A DNA stretch of 64,000 nt from positions 4,430,739 through 4,494,738 of the forward strand of contig OZ017767.1 of the NCBI GenBank assembly GCA_963969345.1. Reading direction: 5' to 3'. Below, in pieces: positions 24,534 to 34,652 of the stretch. The first letter of the stretch is position 1, and every line of letters begins with the position of its first letter. The DNA comes from Turbatrix aceti. Taxonomy: Eukaryota > Nematoda > Chromadorea > Rhabditida > Panagrolaimidae. The position numbers and the translations under genes are program-made. Below the pieces are notes generated by a model, which saw only the letters and a list, made by a program, of their open reading frames with translations, ran no database searches and had not been told where the DNA came from.

Positions 24534-25081
24534 GTTTGGCCGTCGTCCTTGACAAGAACGCTGTCCGGTTCACTGACTGTGGTGACAGGATCGGCAGAGG
24601 GCTGTGAAGACGAGTTACCGAGAGACGTCTGGCTCGGAGTAACGGTGGACGTGGCCGACGAAGTCGCCGTGCCTGTAGAAGACGTGCTAGCAACCGTAGA
24701 GCCAGAAGCCATCGCGGTGCCGGCAGTCAGACCTCCTCCGCCGGCAGCAGGAGACGATGCCTGCGCAGAGAAGGTTGGCACGCCACCAGAAGTCGACGCC
24801 ATCCCTGCTCCCGGCGACGTCACAAAACCGGACGCCGACGGATGCGACATGACAGAGGTCGACGCTGGACCGGAACTCGTGATCGTGGACGGCATGCCGG
24901 GCGTGCTAATGCTCAGGTGGTGGCGGCGCAGAAGTCCGTGGTGGTGTGGAGCGGTGGTCGCGGCTTCGTGGTGGGGATGCTGGTCTCCGCTGCTACCTGC
25001 AAGAGGGTCGAATATGTAAGAACTTGAATGCGAGCGTTTCAGCTGTTTCGAGGACGCCCCAGAGCTTATCTCCCTCCACAT
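24534..25081 (-). CDS. possible alternative 5' coding exon of SIPA1L
   Basis: A 182-codon open stretch starting MWREISSGASSKQLKR, rich in Ser/Thr/Gly/Ala/Pro with several His runs, ends at a good donor (AAC|GTGAGT) in phase 2. The SIPA1L exon beginning at 23380 accepts exactly phase 2, so this exon could replace the 23690 first exon and give a longer N-terminus, as vertebrate SIPA1L proteins have. A second reading is that only 24534-24997 is exonic, because a good acceptor (CTCTTGCAG|GT) lies near 24998. No domain is recognisable. Inference from phase, orientation and composition only. Confidence 0.35.
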
Positions 25082-25759
25082 TTGCTTCAAGTTGCGCCAA
25101 GCAGAGAAAAGAGAAAATCCATAACTTTGTGCTAATCTCCCCCGCCAAATGGATTACCGTCATCGCCGCTACTGTACGTGTGACGCAACTTGAGGAAGGC
25201 CGGCTTGGCCTTGCCGAGGCCGCCGATAAAGTAGTTCATAGACACGGCCGGGTCTGCCGCGGAGCATCACGGCGTCAGACGAAGGACGTGGTCATCGGGC
25301 GCGGTGGAGGTAAAGAGGAGGTTCGGGCTTCCACGAGCACTACACTCTCGAAAAAAAGCGAATGAATGCAGTCAGGCTAAAGCCGTCGTCGCAGCGCGCT
25401 GACATGCGTGAACGCGGGAGGAGATGGGCTCGTTTTGATGCCCGGGAAAGGAACAAGCGGAAAAAAAACGGCGCGGTCGGGCGGGCAAACGAGAAATAGC
25501 AATAGCAGCGGCGGCAGCCACCGCCGCCTGGCAAGCTTAACTCCTCTGTCTCTCACCCTCTTTTTTTTGTGAATGAAAGCAAGGAGTGAGTGGACCCGAG
25601 GCGCAGTCAGAGTACACGACTACTAGTATAGCTCCCTCCTAACTAGCGCGAGTGAATGAGTCGTGCGCCGGCAGGCAAGCCGGCTGTCGTCTCTGGCAAA
25701 GTCCGTGCTTTCTCTCCAGCCATCAGTTTTTTCCTCTCCACGTTCCAGGCTTGAGCAAT
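25082..25759. other. region upstream of SIPA1L, no gene supported
   Basis: About 680 bp between the possible distal SIPA1L exon and the hAT-like element. Would be the distal promoter or 5' UTR if the 24.5-25.1 kb exon is real. No coding frame supported. Confidence 0.4.
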
Positions 25760-25791
25760 CGCGTAACCAGTGTTGTCGGGTTCGGAAATTT

Positions 25792-26130
25792 TTCGGGTAA
25801 CCCGACCCGAACCCGAACCCGAACCCGAAAATTTCGGGTAACCCGACCCGAACCCGAACCCGAACCCGAAAATTTCGGGTAACCCGACCCGAACCCGAAC
25901 CCGAACCCGAAAATTTCGGGTAACCCGACCCGAACCCGAACCCGAACCCGAAATTTTCGGGTTACCCGACCCGAACCTGAACCCGAACCCGAAAATTTCG
26001 GGTAACCCGACCCGAACTCGAACTCGAACCCGAAAATTTCGGGTTACCCGACCCGAACCAAAACCCGAACCCGAAAATTTCGGGTTACCCGACCCGAAAC
26101 CCGAAGTTCGGGTAACCCGACCCGAAAACC
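25792..26130. repeat. tandem repeat, 41-bp unit, block 1 in the hAT-like element
   Basis: Successive units start at 25792, 25833 and 25874 and continue with decay to about 26130. Each unit is a 9-base near-palindrome (GGGTAACCC or GGGTTACCC) plus an (ACCCGA)n run and an AAAATTTC spacer. Later units carry point changes (for example CTCGAA for CCCGAA) and flips between TAA and TTA. Confidence 0.9.
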
Positions 26131-26536
26131 CGACCCGAACTTCAACCCGGCAATTTTATGCAAGCTGTCACAAACCGAAAGTCAAACGAAAAAAAATTTT
26201 AAAAGAACATGAATAACGATTTTAATCCAAAATTTCATCGGGCACCAGATGATTTAGGTAGGTGCGTCCCATATATTCTACGACGAAAAACGCAAACAAA
26301 TGTTTCCAGCATGTGCCGACAACACACCTGAGGGGTCAATCGACGCCGCTGTTCGGCAGCGCGAGTTGTTTTGCTTCCCTAACTCATCGGCAGAGCATTC
26401 GCTTTATAGTCGCGGTACACCGCAACGTCATGCGGGCCGCGTTTGTCCATACTATACGCTGATGGACACCATAGCGCTGATTGACAGCACACCCTCTTCC
26501 CAACACAGCGGCCAAAGTGTTGTCGGGTTCTGAAAT

Positions 26537-26812
26537 TTTCGGGTTACCCGACCCGAACCCGAACCCGAACCCGAAAATTTCGGGTAACCCGACCCGAACC
26601 CGAACCCGAACCCGAAAATTTCGGGTAACCCGACCCGAACCCGAACTCGAACCCGAAAATTTCGGGTAACCCGACCCGAACCCGAACCCGAACCCGAAAA
26701 TTTCGGGTAACCCGACCCGAACTCGAACTCGAACCCGAAAATTTCGGGTTACCCGACCCGAACCAAAACCCGAACCCGAAAATTTCGGGTTACCCGACCC
26801 GAAACCCGGGAT
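26537..26812. repeat. tandem repeat, same 41-bp unit, block 2
   Basis: About seven further units of the same 41-bp repeat. The order of variants at its right end (AACTCGAACTCGAAC, then CCAAAACCCGAAC) repeats that of block 1, so the two blocks are duplicates of one another and did not expand independently. Confidence 0.9.
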
Positions 26813-26876
26813 TTTCGGGTCGGGTTCGGGTCGGGTCGGGTTTCGGGTCGGGTAACCCGACAACACTGCGCGTAAC

Positions 26877-29800
26877 ACCCCCTTTCGTCGGTTCCAGGGC
26901 ATTTTCGACTAACACGCAACCGCCCCGCTTACGCATGGATCGCGGCCTGGCCTTTCTTTTCAAATCCGGTCGACGGCGGACGACGGGTCGCGCCGGAATT
27001 AGTGCCGGGCTGCTCGGTGATTCATGCAACGGGCGACGGAACGCCGGCGAAGCGCCTAATCTCATGTCCTCGCTTCGAGAACACTAATAAATCTTTCATA
27101 CCAACCGAAAAAATGGTCGTCGTCTTGAAAAGACTCCTTACGACAATATTGGCGTCCACAACACCGAAGGCAGCCGTCCGACGAAGAATGCGAGAGCATA
27201 GCAGTGTTTTTGTGTCACACGGAACCCGCAAGATCACCTTTCACTCAAAAGAGGAGAAATGCTCTTTTTTTAAATGATCAGTTCTGTCATCGACTTTGTG
27301 GCCTGCAAGCATGACCCGATTCTGCCATGCCAAAAACTGCGTGCGTTTCTCGAAGGATGCTTAACGAGTGGTTTTTTATCGGAAGGGGCTGGCAGGGCCC
27401 TTCCAAGAATTTATCCAATCTCCCGAGTAGACGCATTTTGTTTGCAGAAGTCTGTTTATCGCTGTCATCCTCATCCCGGCTCTACCCTACGTTTTCAACT
27501 TGAAGAAAGCACAGGCTAGAGAGGGGAGAAAAGCAAGAGCACTTACCTCAAAAAACCGTCAAGAGTAGCTTTTTGGGTGGATTCGCAGAGAGCAGATGCC
27601 GGGCCGGGGTTACCATGTCCCTGAGGTGTCGCCGATCTGCATCATGACACGAATAGCACTGTTGTCGCCAAAATATAGCCAAAAAATGTCTGAAAACGAG
27701 TTTAAAAATGAAGTCAAAGAGCCACGTAAAGGCAATCCGACAGGCTTCCGCGATGCTGTACACGCGGAAAAACGCTCAACAAAAGGCCTAGCGGGGCTAT
27801 AAGGTGTGTTTGACCTTCCATTGTTGTCACACCGACGGGAAACAGAGTGCGAAGCGCTCTCGTGCTTCTTCTTCTGCAGGGCCGGGGAGGGGGCCTTGAG
27901 CTAACACACGCGCGCGCGCGCATGCACCCGTCGAACCGAACGCGCTCAACGTCGAAAAACAAGCTTTCAAAAAGTTGCGGCGGTATCGAGTAGCCATTTT
28001 TTATTGTTTACAACAAGATAGTTACCAATTCGATCTGGTGGGCCGCCTTAGCCGAAAGCAAGCGTGCGTGATGGATGGCCCGCCGATTGATTTCGTAGAT
28101 CACTCACGCTCGTCGGGGCAATTAGCACGACAAGACTAGCCCAGTCGGGATAGAATTCTTTTACACTGACAATAACAGAACAGAAGAGATTTGCGACCTC
28201 TGAGCAGCACAAAGGAGGGGCTGGATTGGATGGCCCGCTCACAAGAGAACGCCCGAATTCTCAAAATTGTGCCCCAGAGGGGGAAATTGAATAAGCCTCC
28301 TAGACACAAGCGGGTTGGCATTGAGGCCATCTGTGATACTGATTACCCAGGGAATAGATTAAAAGGCGCCTGGAAATCACCTGCCACCCGTGCACCGCAA
28401 AGACCAGCCCAGCAGAAAGCCTGGTTGGCACAAGACACTAACTGGGCATGCCGCCGGATGTAGTCCGCTTTTAATCAACTGATTAAAACCGGCGCAGCCA
28501 GAAAAATTCATGAGTGACATTTCGGAGCGGCTCCGCTAAGAAAGCTGTCAGGCAAAAGACTCGAAGGCAAGTCAATAAAAGTGAATTCATTATTTGAAAC
28601 ACGAAACCACGTCAAAAAGGATGCTGCAAGGCCTTCTCCGTGTCGCAGAGCTTGGCAAATTGCTGCGCTGCTGCGTTGGACCGTCATCCGTCCCTCCTCA
28701 AACTAGGGGCAAGTTGATGTAAATCAAGTTGAAAACGCCACCGGTGTAAGCGATTTCATGAGCCCTCAGAGGCCACGGCCGCAGCGCTGGCTTAAACGCC
28801 AGCTTTCAGTCGGCAACAAAAACTGTGCCGGCTTAACTGCTGGTTGTTCTACTGAAACAAACAACAAAACAGGATAAAAGCAATTAACGGGGAAAAAAGC
28901 GCGCGAGAAAGTGAAGTACTATGTACGCGTGGCTGTTGCTCCGGTGAACACGTACAGTAGTAGAAGATCATCCTAGCACTAATGACTAATTTGATGCCCT
29001 CGCTACCGGAAGTCCGTGGCACGTGTGATTGCAAACGGGATTGCGCTGACGCCCCGGAAGAGCGCGCGATGGCTCTTCGCTCTTTGCGACGGCGCATTCA
29101 CGTCTAGTGTAGTCCCGCGATGACAGCTTGCGCAAGAGGGAAATCCAGTTAGCCGCAGAGCGCGAAAACAACGACGGAGAGAGGGACCGAAAGAATCTAA
29201 AATTCGAAGCAGAACGCAAATTGCCGGTCATCGTCATCTGCGGCAGCGGCGGCAGACTAAAGCGCCCCGTAGCAGCTACGCGCAACGTTTGAGCTTGTCG
29301 AACAACTCTTTCGAGGTAAGTGTGCCTTTCCGTGAACGACAAAGGCGTAATTGTTTAAAGAGCAAGGAAGCGAATGCGTTTAAAAATGCATCCACTCTAA
29401 AAACGATCAAAGAGCGACGCGACGACAAAGGCTTCTGGAATTGTGTCCGGGATGCCGAGATCTGGGGGGACTGGAGGAAATGATATCAGGATTCGAAGCA
29501 CAAGTGACTGAATTTTGCAGTTTAAAAAAAACCATTTGGTCGTAGTTGTGGTGATTTACGAGACATCACAAATGGTAATTCAGCATAATGGGAACTAAAT
29601 CGGATATGCCGTAAGAAAATCACTTTCAGCCAAAAAAACGAGTAAGATAAGAACTTTGAGCAGAGGAAATAAAAAAACGCCACGCAGGCGGTGTTGTGTC
29701 TGCCCGTGTTAGAAGGAGCCAATTGTGGAATTCATATGACCCAGCGCAGGCAGCGCGAAAGCAAGCCGACGTCGAGGCGAAGCGAGAACGAGGCGACGAT

Positions 29801-31439
29801 GACGCGGTGATAACAAGGCGTCGACAACGAGACACAAGGAAAAGCAAAATAAAATCCTCTGGGAATATCGCACGATGATGGACGTGTCGTCGTCGTTGTC
29901 GTCGTCGGAGAAGGAGGAGGAAGAGGAGAAAGCACGCGCTGTGCAGTCGTCCATCGACGACAAGACATGACGAACGAGCGAGTCCGCTGTCGCCGAGGCT
30001 CTCTGAAGTTCGGGTGGTGATTTGGGCGGTGGTTTTCTCCACTCCTTGCCTTCTTTTTTTTCAATTACACGAAGAAGAGAGGGCTCTGAGAAGGGCACGT
30101 CACACGCCCCCCTCTTCCAAAAGGGCCGCGCCAGGGGTAGCCTGGAAGAAGACACCGCCGGCGCCAAGGTTGGCCGGCTGAGCCGCGTGCTGTGACACCC
30201 GCTCGTCCCCGTGTCCAGCCGGCTGCCGTTAAAAACTGGAGCATTTTCTTGTCCGCAAAAAGTCATGACGAATGGCGCAGCAAGACGCAACGCCGTCTAT
30301 CGATGCCACCGCGTCGCCGCCGCCGCCGCCGCCACCGCCATAGCCGCAGGCAACGACAACAACAACATGGGCTGTGTCACGGCATGTGCCGGTGCTGCAG
30401 TCGGGGAGTTAGTTGCGCGCTGGCTTGCGTGGATTTGCGCACGCACGCCGGACGACGCCGGAGCTCCTGTTGTTGTCACTCACTCGTTCCTTCATTTAGG
30501 CATTCCGGGCATGGCGGCGCGTGCACCAGCACTGATGACTGACTGAACGGCACATGACTGCGGCCGGCCCTGGCACAAAGACAATTGACTGCGCCTGCAG
30601 GCAAGGGCAGTAATAAGTCGCGCACAACACATTCGCTCCCCGGCAGCAGTGCTCGGGCTCTTTGCACGGCTTAGGAAAAGTTCAGCCTCGCCTTGAGGGG
30701 TGCGGTGCATGCAGTGGTGTGAGCTGTAACCCGTATATTCAATTTTCTCGCCTCTTCCGGAGAAGCTGTCACTGGACCACATCTATGTACAGTAGCGGCA
30801 TTTTTCTTACGCAAATTGCATCTTGCGCCGTTGTCGCGTCGCAACACGGGCGTCGGTGCCGGGGGAATCAATTGCAGAGATCGGTCGGAGTGGCATCAAA
30901 AAACAAATTAATGTGGCAGGCAGGGGGCGTTTCCTCTCCAGACAACACCAAACCCCAGTTTTACGTTTGTCTCGCAGTGGCATTGTTTAAGTGAATTTAA
31001 CCGTTTCACACGCGACGCAGCGAACGAACAAACATGCGATTAAAAAAAAGCAGGCCTCAGCGGACTTGCTGTGAATGGCCTGGTAATTCCGTCGTTGTTC
31101 CCGTATGGCTTCGTGCATACGGGCTTTGCTCGCACCTGCCATAAACTCCCCAAGGGACACAAAAGATAATCAGGTGGGCGCTTCGGTTGAGTCTGACTTC
31201 GAACCCGCGGAAAGAGTCATTCGACAGAATTAGCGGTCGTATGTCGCAGTCGGCAGCGGCGTTGTCGCTGAATGTGACATATCGGAGGATGTTGCCATGG
31301 CGATTGGTAGCTGCAGTATGGCACGGCACTGGTTCTACGCAGTCAGTCCCCGGCTTTGCTCCCAGACTGCACCTCGCAGGCAAGCCGCTTTTTGTTCCCG
31401 TGCCACATCTGACCTTCGCGTCGTCTTCAGGCAGAACGG
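26877..31439. other. 4.5-kb region without a supportable gene
   Basis: Mixed composition with low-complexity stretches: a (CG)n run near 27909-27921, GAG/GTC-type purine-rich repeats around 29880-29935, and a (GCC)n run around 30308-30342. TTCGAG|GTAAGT near 29319 would make a good donor for a non-coding 5' exon of a plus-strand gene. A perfect 8-bp hairpin stem lies at 31100-31107/31116-31123. None of the open frames has family resemblance or coherent splicing. Confidence 0.45.
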
Positions 31440-32792
31440 ATGAAAAGGGAGGATGCCGAGCATCTCATCCACCACCACTACCGCCTCCACACTCAAATCA
31501 GAGCCAAGATCGACTCCGGGCCTCCAAAATCGATGTTCGCCTCGCCTAAAAGTCTTCATTATCGTCCGGTAGCGCCCCAACGGGGTCGTGGGGCTTCTAT
31601 TGGAAATCGTGGTCAAAGCGGTCTGCCCGTCAGGCAAGTCAAAGTTATTTCTTTCGTTGTTGAATCGCCTTTTTCTTCAGAAAAAAAGGAAAAGACGAAC
31701 TCACCCGATTCATCGCCTCGCGATACAGCGCTCCAATTGCCGCCTATTCTTTCAACTCGTATGCACGCAAATCTGCCAAAACTCTTTCGGAATCCATATC
31801 ATCCAACTCGAGGCCATCTACTTCCAAAACGGGGCTTTTTGACACGTCCAAGATCCGGTCCAAGCTGCTGGATTCGCCCAACTACCAGCCACCATCTCGA
31901 CGGCGTCAGGCGCCGGTGTTAATCTATGGCGACGACAACGACGGTTCGGAAACAAATCAGTTGAGCAGATCTCTTTCCAATGTCCATCTTGGCGCTCCTA
32001 GCACGTCGCAGGGGATGCCGAGATCGCGGTCGATGGCCAGGTCAGCACCTAAAGAAATTCCAGTCATTCGAAGGCCTCCTCGCCAATCCATCGGCGAAGC
32101 TGCCTTGGAAGCCTCCGAGGAGTACAGAGACTTCAAAGACTCGGTGTTGAGTGCCATCCTTAAAACGGGCGTTTTTACTGACAGGTAAGACATTTTGCAA
32201 AAAAAATAAATTTAACCAGGATCATAGGGTGATCAAAGACAGCTTCTACGCGGAGATGGAACGAAGAGCAGACCTGGATCTCGCTGTCATGGAGTCCATC
32301 ATGTTCTCGACGCTTGAGGAGCTTGGAGTTCCTGCCAACGAAGCTGCTGTATTCCAGCCGCCAGCCAGCAGAGCTGCCCGTCCCCACAGCGCACTTCCCC
32401 GGCCGCCGAGACCACCGGCACTCAAAACACCTGACAAGATCGCCAACGGCACGACAAAGCACAAAAATGTCGTAATAGCCAGTGAGCATGAAACCATCAC
32501 CGTTCCCGCGTATGAATCAGACGCCGGAGAAGTTTTTGAGTCTGACTCTGAACATTCTGAAGCCAAGGAAGACCAGAGTGACGAAGACCTCAGCTCTCTC
32601 ACGTCTCCTCAAAAGTCGGAGGGTGAAGGTTCTTCCTCCAGCTCTTCATCCGGATCAGGATCTGGATCGGGGTCAGGATCCTCTACTTCGTCTTCTGAAG
32701 CTGAAGACGAAGACGGCAAACAGACTGACTCCAAATCAGGTAATAAAACAGTACATCAAATTATTTATTCATTATAACCCATTTTAGACTAA
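31440..32792 (+). CDS. SPATA7: SPATA7-like protein (ciliary transition/connecting zone)
   Basis: Exons 31440-31633, 31681-32184, 32228-32739, 32788-32792; 404 aa. Two separated segments resemble SPATA7: near the N-terminus AEHLIHHHYRLHTQIRAK followed by DSGPPKSM (the family has a similar HY...AK..VD.S.P.S block), and at about residues 213-262 FKDSVLSAILKTGVFTDR followed by EMERRADL and FSTLEELGV (family: F..DVTDEIL..G.F..R...). The C-terminus is acidic and Ser-rich. SPATA7 works at the photoreceptor connecting cilium and ciliary gate with RPGRIP1. The first intron is GC-AG. An acceptor-like CTTCAG lies 9 bases before the ATG, so an upstream exon cannot be excluded. Recognition is from remembered family patterns. 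Confidence 0.65.
31634..31680 (+). other. GC-AG intron in the SPATA7-like gene
   Basis: The donor is AG|GCAAGT, the consensus of GC-AG introns; the acceptor is TTTTTCTTCAG. It is the only donor nearby with good splice consensus that leaves phase 2, which the downstream reading frame requires. The 47-bp length is typical here. Nearby GT dinucleotides give the wrong phase, apart from a weak one at 31535. Confidence 0.75.
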
Positions 32793-33065
32793 ATTTGCCG
32801 AATAACAGCAACGCTTATTAAAATTGCCGACAATGTGCTACTGATTTCCTTCTGCGATATCCGGAACCAAAATCTGGCTCCTCACCGGCGTGAGGCGTGC
32901 TTCGGTGAAGTTCAGAGGAGTTGTGGCTTGTGGAACGCCGACCTGTTTACGTTGGCTCAACGGCGTTACGGCGCTGGGGAGTTCCGAACAGCTGAAAACA
33001 AAGCGAAAGCTCATTGAGAAAAGTTGCAGCATCACAAGCAATTTCCTACCACACCAAAAACTCTT

Positions 33066-33630
33066 GAAGTAACAAAATAGCTACAAAATGATATTACTAC
33101 GATTTGCAGAAATAATAAAATGGTGAAAAAGATGTTACTTTTGATTTCAGAAATCGTCCAGAAAAAATGTGTTGCTTCTATGTATTTGGATGAATATCCA
33201 AAAGTAATAAAATAGCGCGAAAAATTATTACTTGGATTTGAACGGCTATTCAGAAGTATTGAAAACAGAACAGAAATATTAATTCGAGAAATAACACTTT
33301 TCAGCCCTATTTTGTTACTTCAAGTGCGCTGCATAACATTCAAACTTCGTTAATATGTTACTTTTGGATATTTGAATTTTAGGCACCAGAAGTAATACAA
33401 TAGCGAAAAAATATGTTACTTCGATTTCGATGACCGTCCAGAAGTAACAATATAGCGTGAAAAGATGTTATTTCGGTTTGAAGAGACGTCTCAAAAGTAA
33501 TGAAATAGCGAAACAGAAATGTTATTTTGCGAACAACACTTTTCAACCCTATTTTGTTACTTCAGGTGCATTGCATAATATTCTACCTTCGCTATTATGT
33601 TACTTTTGGGTCTTTAAATTTTGGGATCCA
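33066..33630. repeat. AT-rich tandem repeats: ~52-bp units within a 242-bp duplication
   Basis: Phrases GAAGTAAcAA.ATAGCG and GTTACTTcGATTT alternate with a period of about 52 bp (for example starts at 33388, 33440 and 33493). The two phrases are partly complementary (GAAGTAAC and GTTACTTC), so each unit can form a stem. A longer stretch containing CCCTATTTTGTTACTTCA occurs at 33305 and again at 33547, 242 bp apart. The block reaches the last codons of the minus-strand gene at 33600. Confidence 0.8.
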
Positions 33631-34033
33631 GACCTTATAATTCTGCCGATGGGAAGAAAGATTTCGTCGGTGATCGAAGAAGGGCTCGGCAATGGCTTCG
33701 ATGACGTCGAGAGGTCGCAGCAAGCAGATGCTGACGGTGATTCTGGTTTCGGAGTTGGCGCCGCCGGCGGTGTGTTGTTCTTGGGGGGTGAAGCCGACTG
33801 ACTGAAAATTATGGCTTTTAGCACGCGAAAACAAAACACGGATCACTTTACTTTGCTTCGTTTTTATCGGATCCTGCTTGTTCAGAAGGAGGAACCTTAG
33901 GTTGCTGAACGAGGACAGGAGTTTTGGGAGCGGCGGTAGAACGACGATGACGGCACCCGGTCAGAAGCATGGTAATGAAGAGTGCTTCAAAGAAGAACGC
34001 TATAAATTGCGTGACGGCAATAATAATCTTCAT
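33600..34033 (-). CDS. small single-pass membrane protein, unknown function
   Basis: Two exons (34033-33852 and 33801-33600) with donor AAA|GTAAAG and acceptor TTTTCAG make 127 aa. MKIIIAVTQFIAFFFEALFI plus TMLLTG forms one hydrophobic signal peptide or anchor, followed by CRHRRS and a long Pro/Ser/Thr/Lys-rich tail (APTPKPESPSASACCDL) ending GSQNLKTQK. The last codons lie in the edge of the 33.1-33.6 kb repeat block, so the C-terminus may be recently altered. It is divergent from ACAD10, 620 bp away, and may share a promoter region. An AGCAG acceptor-like site lies 21 bases before the ATG. No family recognised. Confidence 0.5.
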
Positions 34034-34652
34034 GTGCCCGGGAGTGATGGAAGACTGCTCTTTCGTGAATAACAAAAATACTCATGTGCTGCATTCGACA
34101 CATGATTTTGCCGTTTGGCGGAAAATTGTAATTTGCATTCTCTATAGTTGATCCGATGCGCTGTGTTGCACCTGACGTGCGATCTACGATCAAGACAATC
34201 TTGCGTGCATTACTTTGCCAAGTGTTGCAAACAACGTAAAACACAAAGATTCTCGCGGCGTAACCGATCCGTCAAGCTTTTTTAAATAAAATCATTGTTT
34301 TTAACTTTGTTACCTGATTGCTGATCACTTGTTGACGACTAAAGACTTTTTGTTTTGTTGCGCATGAACAGGAAAAAGGGATGCAGCCAGCACCGACCAC
34401 GCCGGGGAGGCTACAAAAAACGTGCGGCGATCTAACGACAGGCGTAGTTTCTATGGGGGTCGACCAACCGAGCGGTGTATTTTGTAGTCAGACTGCTGCT
34501 CAGATAGCCAGGTGGGTCGAACTCGTTGGTTTACCTGTTGTCCGTTCGTTTTCGTGTGCATCAATGGATCTCAGTCGTTTTCCGTGTTGTTTCTGTTGTC
34601 GGCACGTATTTTGCACCGGCCAACAAAAAAACGCTTGCAGGCTTCGAAAGCG
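34034..34652. other. shared upstream region of two divergent genes
   Basis: About 620 bp between the small membrane-protein gene (-) and ACAD10 (+). It holds a TTGCAG acceptor-like site 12 bases before the ACAD10 start. No coding frame supported. Confidence 0.45.

Larger units (their letters stand above)
25768..26868. mobile_element. non-autonomous hAT-like DNA transposon (1,101 bp)
   Basis: The left end reads CAGTGTTGTCGGGTT (25768-25782); the right end is its exact reverse complement (26854-26868), a 15-bp perfect terminal inverted repeat beginning CAGTG, as hAT ends often do. Both ends are flanked by the same 8 bases, CGCGTAAC (25760-25767 and 26869-26876), the 8-bp target-site duplication expected of hAT transposition. 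No transposase is encoded. The interior consists of two blocks of 41-bp tandem repeats separated by about 360 bp of unrelated sequence. A second, imperfect copy of the left end lies at 26517-26530. The exact duplication suggests a fairly recent insertion. Confidence 0.85.

Noticed and set aside
26375..26420. tRNA-like D-arm (CTCATCGGCAGAGCATTCG) within the hAT-like element
   Set aside because: No matching T-arm (GGTTCGANTCC) or closing acceptor stem within tRNA distance; at most a chance or fragmentary likeness.
25801..26900. Open frames through the 41-bp repeats encoding Arg/Thr/Pro or Gly/Phe repeats
   Set aside because: Translation of satellite DNA inside a transposon; no start context or splice support.
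29709..30290. 193-codon minus-strand frame with Ser/Arg/Asp-rich composition
   Set aside because: Composition comes from low-complexity triplet repeats; no recognisable motif or coherent splice sites.
31321..31440. Plus-strand segment just before the SPATA7-like start that seemed to extend the SPATA7 likeness (AAFCSRATSDLRV)
   Set aside because: It is in a different frame from the coding exon and ends at a stop; no intron can join it, so the likeness is probably chance.
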